A DNA stretch of 64,000 nucleotides, from NCBI RefSeq assembly GCF_021555175.1, contig NZ_JAKGRW010000006.1, positions 248,001-312,000 of the forward strand. Reading direction: 5' to 3'. The stretch comes from Nocardioides alcanivorans (GTDB lineage: Bacteria > Actinomycetota > Actinomycetes > Propionibacteriales > Nocardioidaceae). The translations under genes were made by a program, and so were the position numbers. This document shows, in pieces, positions 9,316 to 20,086 of this stretch (the first letter of the stretch is position 1; each line of letters starts with the position of its first letter). Under the pieces are notes generated by a model, which did not search any database, was not told the origin of the DNA, and saw only the letters and a program-made list of their open reading frames with translations.

Positions 9316-11108
9316 GTGATCCGCACCCATGACGCCGGCGCCCTGCGCGCCGAGCACGTCGGCCAGACCGTCACCCTCGCCGGGTGGGTGGGCCGGCGGC
9401 GCGATCACGGCGGTGTCGCCTTCCTCGACCTCCGTGAGGCCAGCGGCGTCGTCCAGGTCGTCGTCCGCGACGAGGAGGTCGCTCACAGCCTGCGCAACGA
9501 GTACTGCCTGAAGGTCACCGGTGAGGTCGTCGCCCGCACGGCCGACAACGTGAACCCCAACCTTGCCACCGGCGAGGTCGAGGTCGTCGCGTCCTCCATC
9601 GAGGTGCTGAGCACCGCTGCCCCGCTGCCGTTCCCGATCGACGACGCCGCGGCTTCGAAGGGTGGTGAGGTCGGTGAGGAGACCCGGCTGAAGTACCGCT
9701 ATCTCGACCTGCGTCGTAGCGAGCCGAGCCGGATCATCCGACTGCGCTCCAAGATCAACAAGGCGGCGCGCGACGTGCTCGACCGCCACGACTTCGTGGA
9801 GGTGGAGACCCCGACTCTCACCCGCTCCACCCCCGAGGGCGCCCGCGACTTCCTGGTGCCCGCCCGCCTGCACCCGGGCAGCTGGTACGCCTTGCCGCAG
9901 AGCCCGCAGCTCTTCAAGCAACTGCTCATGGTCGGCGGCCTGGAGCGCTACTACCAGATCGCACGCTGCTACCGCGACGAAGACTTCCGTGCCGACCGGC
10001 AGCCGGAGTTCACCCAGCTCGACATCGAGATGAGCTTCGTCGACCAGGAAGACGTCATTGCCCTCATGGAGGAGGTACTCGCGCAGATCTGGGCGCTCGA
10101 GGGTCACGAGATCCCGCGCCCGATCCCGCGGATGACCTACGCCGAGGCGATGAAGCGCTACGGCTCCGACAAGCCCGACCTGCGGATGGGCTACGAGCTG
10201 GTCGAGTGCACCGACTACTTCTCGGGCACCGGCTTCCGGGTCTTCCAGGCTCCGTACGTCGGCGCCGTGGTGATGCCCGGTGGCGCCAGCCAGCCGCGCC
10301 GTCAGTTCGACGCCTGGCAGGAGTGGGCCAAGCAGCGTGGCGCCAAGGGACTTGCCTACGTGACCGTGGGGAGGACGGCACCCTCGGCGGGCCGGTGGCC
10401 AAGAACCTCAGCGAGACCGAGCTGGCCGGACTGGCCGCCCACACCGGTGCCGACCCCGGCGACTGCATCTTCTTCGCGGCCGGTGCCCCGAAGTCGTCGC
10501 GTGCCCTGCTGGGTGCCGCCCGGCTCGAGATCGGCCGCCGCTGTGAGCTGATCGACGAGAGCGCCTTCGCGTTCACCTGGGTGGTCGACGCGCCCCTCTT
10601 CGAGCCCGCCGACGAGGCCGTCGCCAGCGGTGACGTCGCCGTCGGTGCTGGCGCCTGGACCGCGGTGCATCACGCCTTCACCAGCCCCAAGCCGGAGTTC
10701 CTCGACAACTTCGAGGCCGACCCGGGTGCCGCGCTCGCCTTCGCCTACGACATCGTCTGCAACGGCAGCGAGCTCGGCGGCGGCTCCATCCGGATCCACC
10801 GTGAAGACGTGCAGAAGCGGGTCTTCGAGGTGATGGGGATCGGTGCGGACGAGGCCGAGGAGAAGTTCGGCTTCCTGCTGGAGGCGTTCAAGTACGGCGC
10901 CCCGCCGCACGGCGGCATCGCGGTGGGCATGGACCGCATCGTCGCGATCCTCTCCGGCGCCGACTCGATCCGCGACGTCATCGCCTTCCCGAAGTCGGGT
11001 GGCGGCTTCGACCCGCTGACCGAGGCCCCGGCCCCGATCACGCCCGAGCAGCGCAAGGAGGCCGGCGTGGACGCGAAGCCGGAGGTGAAGGGGTCCGAAG
11101 ACGCGTGA
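9316..11108 (+). CDS. aspS: Aspartyl-tRNA synthetase (one apparent frameshift)
   Basis: Class II synthetase charging tRNA-Asp (possibly also tRNA-Asn, which cannot be told from here). N-terminal OB anticodon-binding fold ([18 protein letters not shown]), motif 2 ([20 protein letters not shown]), a bacterial-type GAD insertion domain, and motif 3 ([14 protein letters not shown]). Start is GTG 9316 after GAGGAGCAACC. The frame breaks at 10367-10371: GTGGGGAGGAC should read GTGGGCGAGGAC (V-G-E-D). Restoring one C gives a continuous 597-residue protein, the usual bacterial length, so a consensus error is more likely than mutation of an essential gene. Confidence 0.95.
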
Positions 11109-11159
11109 TCCCGGCGGACGCATCGGCCAGTTGACTAGGCCGGGCGCCACCACTCGACG

Positions 11160-11207
11160 TACGACGACAGGCCGCCGCGGCCGGGAAGCTGCGGCGGCTT
11201 CGTCGTA
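11160..11207 (+). terminator. Hairpin terminator after aspS
   Basis: Inverted repeat starting about 50 bases after the aspS stop. The arms pair TACGACGA with TCGTCGTA and then GCCGCCGC with GCGGCGGC, separated by small bulges and a short loop. No T tract. Confidence 0.7.
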
Positions 11208-11403
11208 CCGTCGCCCGGCGAAGCGACGTTTCGAGGGCCCAAACAGGTGACGAACTGGTTGCAATGTTCCCCACAGTTCCCTGTCGTGGCCGGATCGTTA
11301 CTTACGAGTGACCGGTTCGCTGCCTATCGAGTCGTAAAGTCCCACTCGTGCTCGGGGCTCAAGGCCTTGGGCTGCCGTATGAACGAGACAGGACGAGGTG
11401 GCA
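11208..11403 (+). promoter_or_regulatory. Upstream region of the ABC importer operon
   Basis: About 200 bases, more AT-rich than the surrounding genes, between the aspS terminator and the first permease gene. A promoter must lie here, but no -10/-35 pair stands out and no operator or riboswitch was recognised. GACGAGG at 11393-11398 is a reasonable ribosome-binding site for the ATG at 11404. Confidence 0.4.
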
Positions 11404-12417
11404 ATGGCCAACCCGATTGGGCTGCAGGACGGCGGGCTCGCAGACCCGGCGTCCACCTCCGGAGCCCCCGAGGAGCCGGGCGCCCCTGTCACCAGCAAGT
11501 CGCCGATGCAGTTGGCGATGGGCCGCCTGCTCAAGGACAAGCTGACGATGGTCTCCGCAGGTTTCGTGGTCTTCTTCATCCTGCTGGCGCTGACCGGGCC
11601 CCTGGCCGTCAAGTTCGGCTGGATCGACCCGCTGCATGCGGACTCCGACCTGGTGGACGCGTTCGGCCTCCCGATCGGCAAGTGGGGCGGGATGAGTGGA
11701 GACCACTGGTTGGGGATCGAGCCAGGCATCGGTCGTGACACGCTCGCGCGGGTTTGGTACGGAACCACCTTCTCGTTGCTCATCGCGCTCTCCGCAACGG
11801 TCGTCTCGATGGTCGTGGGCGTGGTCCTCGGCATCGTCTCCGGGGCCGCCGGTGGCTGGGTCGACGCCATCGTGGGCAGGATCATCGACCTGACACTCGC
11901 CTTCCCCCAGACGCTCATGCTGCTGGCGCTGGCCAGCACGGGCATGATCTTGGTGCAGACCTATCTGCACACCCCCGACGGCAACGTGACAGCCGCCGTC
12001 TACGTGGTGATCGTTCTCGGAGCCTTCGGCTGGACCAGCATCGCCCGAATCGTCCGCGGTCAGGTCCTCTCGATGCGCGAGCTCGAGTTCGTGCATGCCG
12101 CCAACATGATGGGTGCGTCGAAGGCGCGCATCTACTTCCGCGAGATCCTGCCCAACCTGTGGGCACCGATCCTGGTCACGTTCACCTTGATGATGCCGGC
12201 GTACGTCTCCGCGGAGGCCGCGCTGGCCTACCTGAATGTCGGCATCAAGGCGCCGACCCCGACGCTGGGCAACGTGCTCAACGGTGCGTTGAGCTATGCC
12301 GACACCGTGCCGCTCTTCTTCTTCGTCCCGGCAGTGATGATCGCCGCGATCGTGGTCTCGTTCAACCTGCTCGGTGATGGCCTCAGAGATGCCTTGGACC
12401 CCAAGAGTGATCGTTAG
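11404..12417 (+). CDS. Peptide-type ABC importer, permease (OppC/DppC-like)
   Basis: Inner-membrane permease of a family 5 (dipeptide/oligopeptide/nickel) ABC importer, 337 residues. A cytoplasmic N-terminal tail of about 45 residues precedes the first membrane helix (VSAGFVVFFILLALTGPL). The Dpp-type EAA loop that contacts the ATPases is visible as HAANMMGASKARIYFREILP. ATG 11404 fits the upstream GACGAGG better than GTG 11398. It is the first gene of the operon, ahead of the binding protein, which is a less common order. Confidence 0.92.
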   Translation: MANPIGLQDGGLADPASTSGAPEEPGAPVTSKSPMQLAMGRLLKDKLTMVSAGFVVFFILLALTGPLAVKFGWIDPLHADSDLVDAFGLPIGKWGGMSGDHWLGIEPGIGRDTLARVWYGTTFSLLIALSATVVSMVVGVVLGIVSGAAGGWVDAIVGRIIDLTLAFPQTLMLLALASTGMILVQTYLHTPDGNVTAAVYVVIVLGAFGWTSIARIVRGQVLSMRELEFVHAANMMGASKARIYFREILPNLWAPILVTFTLMMPAYVSAEAALAYLNVGIKAPTPTLGNVLNGALSYADTVPLFFFVPAVMIAAIVVSFNLLGDGLRDALDPKSDR

Positions 12418-12500
12418 ACAGCAGAAGCCCGAAAAAATACTTTGTCGACACCGCGTCGACGGAGGTGCCGCACGCAGTGCCGCACGAGAAGGAGGAACCC

Positions 12501-14258
12501 ATGGGTAACAGACTGAAGAGGATGGTCGCGCTCGGAGCGACCGCTGTCCTCGCAGTGTCCCTCGCCGCGTGCGGTGGGGACTCGGACGGCAATGGAGGCG
12601 GCGGCAACGGCGGCAATGCCGGCAACGAGCCCGGCGAAGCCGGTGGCACGCTGACCTTGCTCCAGCACCAGGCGTTCGAGAGCTCGGACCCCAACCGCAT
12701 CTACTACGGTGTGCAGCTCGCCGCTTGGCGACGCACTCTCTACCGCGGCCTGGTCTCGTTCAACATGTCCGAGGACCCCGAGGAAGGCACCGTCCCGGTT
12801 GCCGACCTCGCCACCGACGCCGGAACCTCGGAGGAGGGCGGCAAGGTCTGGAAGTTCACTCTGCGCGACGGCGTGAAGTGGGAGGACGGCTCCGACATCA
12901 CGTGTGAGGACGTGCAGTACGGCACCAGCCGCGCGTTCGCCAACGACGTGATCATCGGCGGCCCCAACTACATGCTCAACTATGTCGACGTGGAGGACTA
13001 CCCCGGTCCCTACAAGGCCACCCCGGCACAGCAGGAGGCCTTCGACGAGGCAGTCAGCTGTGACGGCAAGACCATCACGTTCCACTTCAACAAGCCGTGG
13101 GCCGACTTCCCGCAGGCGATCGCCTCGCTCATGATGGCGGACCCCTACAAGAAGTCGTTCGACGAGGGCGACAAGTCCAAGTGGAAGGTGCTCTCCAACG
13201 GTCCTTACAAGATCGAGAGCGGTAAGTGGGAGAAGAACAAGGGCGCGACCCTGGTTCGCAACGACCAGTACACGACCGAGTCGGACCCGAACTACGAGCA
13301 GCTCCGGTTGGCTCTTCCTGACCAGGTGAACTGGCAGGTCAACCCGTCCGACACGGCCGGCGAGCTCTTCAACGACCGACTGATCCAGGACGCGCCTGCT
13401 GACCAGACGGCGGTCTCGCTGACGGCTCGCGTGGCTCCCAGCCAGCTGCCGAAGGTGACCGGTCCGGTCAAGGACCGCTACCTCAACGTGATCTCGCCCT
13501 ACTCGTCCTACTTGGTGATGAACGCCAAGACGCTCGGCGACCGCGAGATCCGCAAGGCCCTGGCGGTGGGCCTCCCGCTCAACGACTACGTCAAGGCGCT
13601 CGGTGGCGACACCGCTGCGGTCGCTGCCGAGACGATCGTCAACCCGGGAACTGCTGGCCACCAGGACAACCCGGCCTTCTCCGAGGACAACGACAACGAC
13701 GGCGACCCCGCTGCTGCCAAGCAGATCCTCGAGGACGCTGGCGTGTCGACCCCGGTGAAGATCAAGCTCTCGTACCCGAAGACGCCCACCGCCGACAAGG
13801 CGATGGCGATCATCCAGCAGGGCTGGAACGAAGCCGGCTTCGACGTGACGCTCGACGGTCAGGGTGACACCTACTACGACGTGATCGCTCAGCCCGACAA
13901 GGACAGCGACGTCATGTGGGCCGGTTGGGGCGCTGACTGGCCCTCGATGATGACGGTGCTCCCGCCGCTCTTCGACAGCCGGCCCAACTTCTCCAGCACC
14001 ACCTGCGGCAACGACTACGGCTGCTACGAGAACGACGAGATCAACGCGCTGTTCGACGACGCTGCCAACGCTGCAGATGTCGACTCCCAGGTGGCTGTCC
14101 TCCAGGAGATCGACACCAAGCTGGGTGAGGACTACGCCTACATCCCGCTGGAGTTCACCAAGTTCAACTGGCTCTACGGCTCCAAGGTCACCGGCTTCAC
14201 CACGACACCGGCGTCCAACGGATACCCGGAGGTCGGCCTCCTCGGCGTCACGAAGTGA
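12501..14258 (+). CDS. Peptide-type ABC importer, solute-binding lipoprotein (family 5)
   Basis: Extracytoplasmic substrate-binding protein tethered by lipid. ATG 12501 follows AAGGAGG at ideal distance. The signal peptide has a KRM positive end, a hydrophobic core and the lipobox SLAAC with the modified cysteine near residue 24, then a Gly/Asn/Asp-rich linker. The body matches family 5 (WKFTLRDGVKWEDGSDIT is the typical block). The product is 585 residues. Paired with two permeases and two ATPases; substrate is unknown but a peptide is most likely by family. Confidence 0.93.
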   Translation: MGNRLKRMVALGATAVLAVSLAACGGDSDGNGGGGNGGNAGNEPGEAGGTLTLLQHQAFESSDPNRIYYGVQLAAWRRTLYRGLVSFNMSEDPEEGTVPVADLATDAGTSEEGGKVWKFTLRDGVKWEDGSDITCEDVQYGTSRAFANDVIIGGPNYMLNYVDVEDYPGPYKATPAQQEAFDEAVSCDGKTITFHFNKPWADFPQAIASLMMADPYKKSFDEGDKSKWKVLSNGPYKIESGKWEKNKGATLVRNDQYTTESDPNYEQLRLALPDQVNWQVNPSDTAGELFNDRLIQDAPADQTAVSLTARVAPSQLPKVTGPVKDRYLNVISPYSSYLVMNAKTLGDREIRKALAVGLPLNDYVKALGGDTAAVAAETIVNPGTAGHQDNPAFSEDNDNDGDPAAAKQILEDAGVSTPVKIKLSYPKTPTADKAMAIIQQGWNEAGFDVTLDGQGDTYYDVIAQPDKDSDVMWAGWGADWPSMMTVLPPLFDSRPNFSSTTCGNDYGCYENDEINALFDDAANAADVDSQVAVLQEIDTKLGEDYAYIPLEFTKFNWLYGSKVTGFTTTPASNGYPEVGLLGVTK

Positions 14259-14284
14259 CCCGCTGAGCGCCTGAAACACCTGTG

Positions 14285-14319
14285 GTGCCGGGCGCCCGCC
14301 GTGTGCGGGTGCCCGGCAC
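14285..14319 (+). terminator. Intra-operon hairpin after the binding-protein gene
   Basis: Inverted repeat with 15-nt arms (14285-14299 and 14305-14319), one G-U mismatch and a five-base loop, 27 bases after the binding-protein stop. Located inside the operon, it probably acts as an attenuator or 3' stabiliser giving more binding-protein mRNA than permease mRNA. That role is inference. Confidence 0.65.
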
Positions 14320-14400
14320 CGTCCCGGGCAGATCAACGCTGTCCACCCTCCCGTCATGCCGCCGTGTGCCGGGTCCCGATCAAGAAGGTGGGAACCATCC

Positions 14401-15417
14401 ATGTGGGCCTACGCCGCACGCCGGGTCATCATCGGCATCCTGCTGCTGCTCACCTTGTCCTTCGTGACGTTCGTGCTGTTCTTCGCCGGGCCAGCAGACC
14501 AGGCCAAGCTCGCCTGTGGCCGCCAGTGCACCCAAGAACAGATCGCCGACACCGAACGGGCGCTCGGCTACGACAAGCCGGTGCACGAACAGTGGGCCCA
14601 CTTCGCCAAGGGCATCGTTGCAGGCCGTGACTTCCCCGCCGACAAGGCTGCACGTGAGGCGGCTCCGGAGATCGTCACGCACTGCGCTGCTCCGTGCCTG
14701 GGCTACAGCCAGAACTATGCAACGACGGTCAACAGCCTGCTCAAGGAATATGCTCCGATCTCGATCTCGCTCGCCCTCGTTGCGGTCGTGATCTGGCTCT
14801 TCTTCGGGGTGATGCTCGGAATCATTGCGGCAGTGACCAAGGGGTCGATCCTCGACCGCGGCATCGTGGGCCTCACCCTGGTCGTCTATGCGTTCCCCAC
14901 CTTCTTCATCGGTATCTTCTTCTTGAAGTACGTCGTGGTGAAATGGGGCATCTTCGACTATCCCTATTACATCTCGATAGCCGACGGTGGCGTGTGGAGT
15001 TGGTTGAGCAATCTGCTCCTGCCCGCGACGACCCTGGCCCTGGTCTTCCTCGCAAGCTATGTGCGGATGACGCGTGCCTTCGTGCTCGAGTCGCTGGGTG
15101 AGGACTACATCCGCACTGCCAAGGCGAAGGGGCTGAACAGTCGGACAGTGCTCTTCAAGCACGGGCTGCGAGCTGCCCTCACGCCGTTGGTCACCATGAC
15201 TGGCATCGACTTCGGCACCCTGCTGGGCGGTGCGATCATCACCGAGAGCGTGTTTGCCTACCCCGGTCTTGGACTGCTCACCGTGCAATCTGCGGACGCT
15301 TGGGACCTGCCCACGGTCGTGGGCATCGTGCTGGTCGCCGGTGCGTTCGTGATCCTGATGAACATCATCGTCGACATCGCCTACGCCTTCATTGACCCGC
15401 GGGTCCGGCTCGGCTAG
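14401..15417 (+). CDS. Peptide-type ABC importer, permease (OppB/DppB-like)
   Basis: Second permease subunit, 338 residues. The first helix (RVIIGILLLLTLSFVTFVLFF) is followed by a long extracytoplasmic loop of about 90 residues carrying two cysteine pairs (CGRQC and CAAPC), then five further helices. The EAA loop is EDYIRTAKAKGLNSRTVLFKHG and the end is the family motif FIDPRVRLG. ATG 14401 is chosen because AAGAAGGTGGGAACC lies upstream and it begins at the first membrane helix. It pairs with the OppC-like subunit encoded before the binding protein. Confidence 0.92.
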   Translation: MWAYAARRVIIGILLLLTLSFVTFVLFFAGPADQAKLACGRQCTQEQIADTERALGYDKPVHEQWAHFAKGIVAGRDFPADKAAREAAPEIVTHCAAPCLGYSQNYATTVNSLLKEYAPISISLALVAVVIWLFFGVMLGIIAAVTKGSILDRGIVGLTLVVYAFPTFFIGIFFLKYVVVKWGIFDYPYYISIADGGVWSWLSNLLLPATTLALVFLASYVRMTRAFVLESLGEDYIRTAKAKGLNSRTVLFKHGLRAALTPLVTMTGIDFGTLLGGAIITESVFAYPGLGLLTVQSADAWDLPTVVGIVLVAGAFVILMNIIVDIAYAFIDPRVRLG

Positions 15418-15429
15418 GAGAGCAAAGAC

Positions 15430-16475
15430 ATGGACAGCTTCCTCACAGTCGAAGACCTCAAGGTCCACTTCAAGACCCCGGACGGCATCGTCAAGGCCAC
15501 CGACGGCCTGAGCTACAGCCTCGAGCGCGGGCAGACGCTCGGCATTGTCGGCGAGTCCGGCTCCGGCAAGTCGGTCTCGAGCTCGGCCATCCTCGGCCTG
15601 CACCGTGGCACGAACGCCATCGTCGAGGGCAGCATCCGCCTCGACGGCGTCGACCTGCTCCACGTGAGCAACGCCGAGATGCGCAAGCTGCGCGGCAAGG
15701 AGATCGCGATGATCTTCCAGGACCCGCTCTCTGCGATGCACCCCTACTACAGCGTCGGCAACCAGATCGCTGAGGCCTACCGGGTGCACAACAAGGTCAG
15801 CAAGAAGCAGGCCCGCACCCGGGTGGTCGAGATGCTGGAACTCGTCGGCATCCCGCAACCGGACACGCGCTACGACAACTACCCGCACCAGTTCTCGGGC
15901 GGCATGCGTCAGCGCGCGATGATTGCGATGGCGTTGATCAACGACCCGAAGCTGCTGATCGCCGACGAGCCGACGACCGCGCTCGACGTGACGGTGCAAG
16001 CGCAGATCCTCGACCTCCTGCAGAACCTGCAGAAGGAGTTCAACACCGGAATCATCATCATCACGCACGACTTGGGAGTCGTGGCGGAGATGGCAGACGA
16101 GGCGCTGGTGATGTACGCCGGCCGAGCGGTGGAGCACGGACCCGTCAAGGAGGTGCTCACGCACCCGCTGATGCCCTACACCTGGGGTCTCCTCTCCAGC
16201 GTGCCCGACCTCGCCGGTGACCCCAACGCGCGCATGGTGCCGGTGCCCGGCAATCCACCGAGCCTGCTCAGCCCACCCAGCGGATGTGCCTTCCACCCGC
16301 GGTGCGTCCATCGCGACAAGGTGACGGGCGACCTGTGCACGACGGAGCTGCCCCTGCTGGTGGCGGGGCCGCGCGGTGGCGAGCACCTCAAGCGTTGCCA
16401 CCTTGCCGACCCCGAGTCCATCTATCAGACCGAAGTGATCCCCGAGATCGCTCCCGACCTTGCCGAGGAGCGGTG

Positions 16476-16476
<1 letters not shown>
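15430..16476 (+). CDS. Peptide-type ABC importer, ATP-binding protein (OppD/DppD-like)
   Basis: Cytoplasmic ATPase subunit, 348 residues. Walker A GESGSGKS near residue 40, Q-loop MIFQDPLSAMHP, signature FSGGMRQRAMIAMAL, Walker B LLIADEPTTALD, H-loop THDLG. The C-terminal oligopeptide extension (PSGCAFHPRC) carries the cysteines that bind a 4Fe-4S cluster in some family members. AGGAGAGC precedes the ATG. The stop overlaps the next ATPase gene (TGATG). Confidence 0.95.
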
Positions 16477-17711
<1,235 letters not shown>

Positions 17712-17751
17712 CCGTCCCCTCCGTGCGGTCGAGCTCGGCGGGTCCGTGGGT

Positions 17752-17920
17752 GATCTCGACAGGCTCGATCAACGAGGGCTCGATCAACGGGGCTTTGATC
17801 TCGACAGGCTCGATCAACGGGGCTTGATCAGCGGGGCTTTGATCTCGACAGGCTCGATCAACGACGGCTCGATCAACGGGGGCTCGATCAACGCCTGTCG
17901 GAGGTCGAGCTTGTCGAGAC
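17752..17920. repeat. Dispersed repeat array (ATCTCGACAGGCTCGATCAACG type) before rarA
   Basis: Three copies of the long unit ATCTCGACAGGCTCGATCAACG alternate with shorter units (GGCTCGATCAACG), and the block ends with one inverted long unit, AGGTCGAGCTTGTCGAGACC (17901-17920). The same family recurs near 32.4-33.0 kb, 35.0-35.3 kb and inside carB. The array fills the whole gap between the importer operon and the rarA -10 box and carries no credible gene. Confidence 0.9.
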
Positions 17921-17922
17921 CG

Positions 17923-17928
17923 TAGGCT
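17923..17928 (+). promoter_or_regulatory. -10 box TAGGCT giving a probable leaderless rarA mRNA
   Basis: TAGGCT begins two bases after the last repeat unit and ends six bases before the GTG start. The -35 zone therefore lies within the repeat array. Confidence 0.45.
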
Positions 17929-17934
17929 GGTCGG

Positions 17935-19281
17935 GTGGACGGTCTCTTTGACGCCCCCGGCCAGGTCAGCGGGGGCTCGCTCGCTGGCAATGACCACTCC
18001 TCGGCGCCCCTGGCCGTGCGGATGCGTCCGCGCGACCTCGCCGAGTTGGTGGGGCAGGGGCACCTCCGTCGTGAGGGCTCGCCGCTGCATCAGCTGATCA
18101 CCGGCAACCGGCCGATGAGTGTGGTGCTGTGGGGGCCTCCCGGCACTGGCAAGACGACCATCGCCTCCATCCTGTCGGGCCAGACCGGCCGTGACTTCGT
18201 CGAGGTGTCCGCGGTCTCCGCCGGGGTGAAGGATGTCCGCAAGGCGGTCGACGAGGCCCGCGGTGCGTTGGTCCACCAAGGGCGGGAGACGGTGCTCTTC
18301 GTCGACGAGGTGCACCGCTTCAGCAAGGCCCAGCAGGACGCGCTCCTTCCCGCAGTGGAGAACAGGTGGGTGAGCCTGGTCGCCGCGACGACCGAGAACC
18401 CGCACTTCTCCGTGATCTCGCCGCTGCTCTCCCGCTCACTCCTGGTCACGTTGGAGTCCCTGACGGCGGAGGACATCGGTGAGGTCATCGACCGGGCAGT
18501 CGCCGACGAGCGTGGGCTGGCCAAGGAGTACGAGCTTGCCGACGACGCACGTGACCACCTCGTCAGGATCGCCGGCGGCGACGCCCGCCGTGCGTTGACC
18601 TGCCTCGAGGCGGCGGCAGGTGCTGCGGCCACTCAGGGCACGACCGTGATCGACCTGGCCACGGCGGAGACGGCCGTCGACAAGGCCGCCGTGCGCTACG
18701 ACCGCAACGGCGACCAGCACTACGACGTCGTGTCCGCCTTCATCAAGTCAGTGCGTGGTTCCGACGCCGACGCCGCGGTCCATTACCTGGCGCGGATGAT
18801 CGCGGCAGGGGAGGACCCGCGGTTCATCGCCCGACGGCTCGTGATCCTCGCCAGCGAAGACATCGGCCTTGCGGATCCCCACGCCCTCCAGATCGCTGTC
18901 GCGGCCGCCCAGGCGGTGCAGCTGATCGGCATGCCGGAGGCCCAGCTCAACCTGGCTCACGCAACGATCGCCCTCGCGGTTGCGCCCAAGTCGAACGCGG
19001 TCACCAACGCCATCTTCGAGGCGCTCGGCGACATCAAGGCCGGCAAGATCGGCCCGGTGCCCGCCCACCTGCGCGACGCGCACTACGCCGGAGCCAAGAA
19101 GATCGGGCACGGCAAGGGCTATCTCTATGCCCACGACCAACCCTTCGGCGTCGCCGAGCAGCAGTATGCACCCGACGTGGTCGACGGTCGGGAGTACTAC
19201 CGCCCGACATCGCTGGGCGCCGAGAACGCGATCAAGGACCGCTGGGAACGGGTACGTCGACTCATCCGGGGCGCGCGATAG
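17935..19281 (+). CDS. rarA: Replication-associated recombination protein A (RarA/MgsA AAA+ ATPase)
   Basis: AAA+ ATPase of the RarA/MgsA/WRNIP1 family acting at stalled replication forks. Residues 28-45 hold the family start ([19 protein letters not shown]); Walker A is [10 protein letters not shown], Walker [11 protein letters not shown], sensor 1 AATTENP; the C-terminal tetramerisation region includes [14 protein letters not shown] and the closing [10 protein letters not shown]. The 448-residue length is typical. GTG 17935 is just downstream of a -10 box. It is followed by two small genes and alaS, a conserved actinobacterial context. Confidence 0.95.
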   Translation: MDGLFDAPGQVSGGSLAGNDHSSAPLAVRMRPRDLAELVGQGHLRREGSPLHQLITGNRPMSVVLWGPPGTGKTTIASILSGQTGRDFVEVSAVSAGVKDVRKAVDEARGALVHQGRETVLFVDEVHRFSKAQQDALLPAVENRWVSLVAATTENPHFSVISPLLSRSLLVTLESLTAEDIGEVIDRAVADERGLAKEYELADDARDHLVRIAGGDARRALTCLEAAAGAAATQGTTVIDLATAETAVDKAAVRYDRNGDQHYDVVSAFIKSVRGSDADAAVHYLARMIAAGEDPRFIARRLVILASEDIGLADPHALQIAVAAAQAVQLIGMPEAQLNLAHATIALAVAPKSNAVTNAIFEALGDIKAGKIGPVPAHLRDAHYAGAKKIGHGKGYLYAHDQPFGVAEQQYAPDVVDGREYYRPTSLGAENAIKDRWERVRRLIRGAR

Positions 19282-19284
19282 GGT
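19279..19284 (+). promoter_or_regulatory. -10 box TAGGGT before the gene at 19293
   Basis: TAGGGT overlaps the rarA stop region and ends eight bases before the ATG at 19293 with no Shine-Dalgarno sequence, suggesting a leaderless transcript. Confidence 0.45.
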
Positions 19285-19292
19285 CAGGTCCC

Positions 19293-19793
19293 ATGACCAC
19301 CGCCACTTCACTGACCCTCGTGCTGTGCATCAGCACCCTGGTCGTGCTCGGTGTGGTCGCCGCCCTGCTGGTCCGCTCCTCACGCGAGCAGGCACGACGT
19401 ACTCAGGCCGCCCTCGAGCAGGCCCGTGTGGACGCAGCCGAACTACGGGCGCGGCTCGATGCACTCACCGTGGCGGCCGCTGCGCCGAAGGTCGAGGAGT
19501 TCGTCATCACCGACCTCGGCAGTGCCCCGGAGCCGACGCCGGTGGCCCAGCGCATCGAGGGCCGACTCTTCCTCGACATCGTGGCCCGCGAGTCGGTCGT
19601 CAAGGCCGCCGCGTTCGGACACGGCATCCGGTGGGCACTGACCCCCGAGAACCGCAACCGGATCAGCTTCGAGATGAAGCGAGAGGTCAAGCGGCGCCGC
19701 AAGGAGCGACGGAGCATCGTGCGCAACCTCAAACGTGAAGCGGCCCTGCGCCAACGGATGGCACGGGACCTGCACTCGGAGGAGTCCGCATGA
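19293..19793 (+). CDS. Hypothetical single-pass membrane protein with coiled coil
   Basis: A 166-residue protein of unassigned function. An N-terminal hydrophobic helix (about residues 6-27) is followed by a predicted coiled coil (residues 30-60, Gln/Ala/Arg rich), a short Pro-rich linker, and a highly basic C-terminus (KREVKRRRKERRSIVRNLKR). Position between rarA and alaS is shared with other actinobacteria. The stop overlaps the next start by four bases (ATGA). Confidence 0.8.
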   Translation: MTTATSLTLVLCISTLVVLGVVAALLVRSSREQARRTQAALEQARVDAAELRARLDALTVAAAAPKVEEFVITDLGSAPEPTPVAQRIEGRLFLDIVARESVVKAAAFGHGIRWALTPENRNRISFEMKREVKRRRKERRSIVRNLKREAALRQRMARDLHSEESA

Positions 19794-20086
19794 GGCGCGG
19801 TTTCTGGTTCGCAGCCGGTGCCGGAGCGGGGATCTATGCCGTGAACCGGGCTCGTCGGTTCAGCGAGGGCTTCACCGCCGCCGGCATTCGTGATCGGGTC
19901 CAGGCGCTCAAGCTCGGAGCCCGGTTGGTGCGAGATGACGTGGCCCAGGCCAGCGCCGATCGCGAGGTGGAACTGCGCGAACGACTCGGACTGGCCCCGG
20001 CACCTGCCCACCGGACCCTCAGTGGGCCCAGCGCCAGACCCCAACTGACCCAGCACAGAACGACACGACAGCGAGGCACCAACTGA
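19790..20086 (+). CDS. Small hypothetical protein, DUF6167-like
   Basis: A 98-residue protein starting MRRGFWFAAGAGAGIYAVNRAR, with a short glycine/alanine-rich hydrophobic segment then an amphipathic, partly basic body. It resembles the small DUF6167 proteins I recall next to alaS in actinobacteria; that name is from memory and unverified. It overlaps the preceding gene by four bases and abuts alaS, so these three are probably one transcript. Confidence 0.75.
   Translation: MRRGFWFAAGAGAGIYAVNRARRFSEGFTAAGIRDRVQALKLGARLVRDDVAQASADREVELRERLGLAPAPAHRTLSGPSARPQLTQHRTTRQRGTN

Noticed and set aside
10367..10371. Programmed ribosomal frameshifting at the repeated GGGGAG sites
   Set aside because: The genes are unrelated, several of the same changes fall at different distances and in genes not known to use recoding, and no slippery heptamer with a downstream structure is shared; consensus error explains them more simply.
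12414..14402. A 662-residue minus-strand frame opposite the binding-protein gene
   Set aside because: It mirrors the codon pattern of the real plus-strand lipoprotein gene and shows no motifs; typical GC-rich shadow. The same applies to the long antisense frames over alaS and carB.
17752..17920. CRISPR array
   Set aside because: Units are directly adjacent or of irregular spacing, the spacers are themselves repeats, and no cas gene is near.
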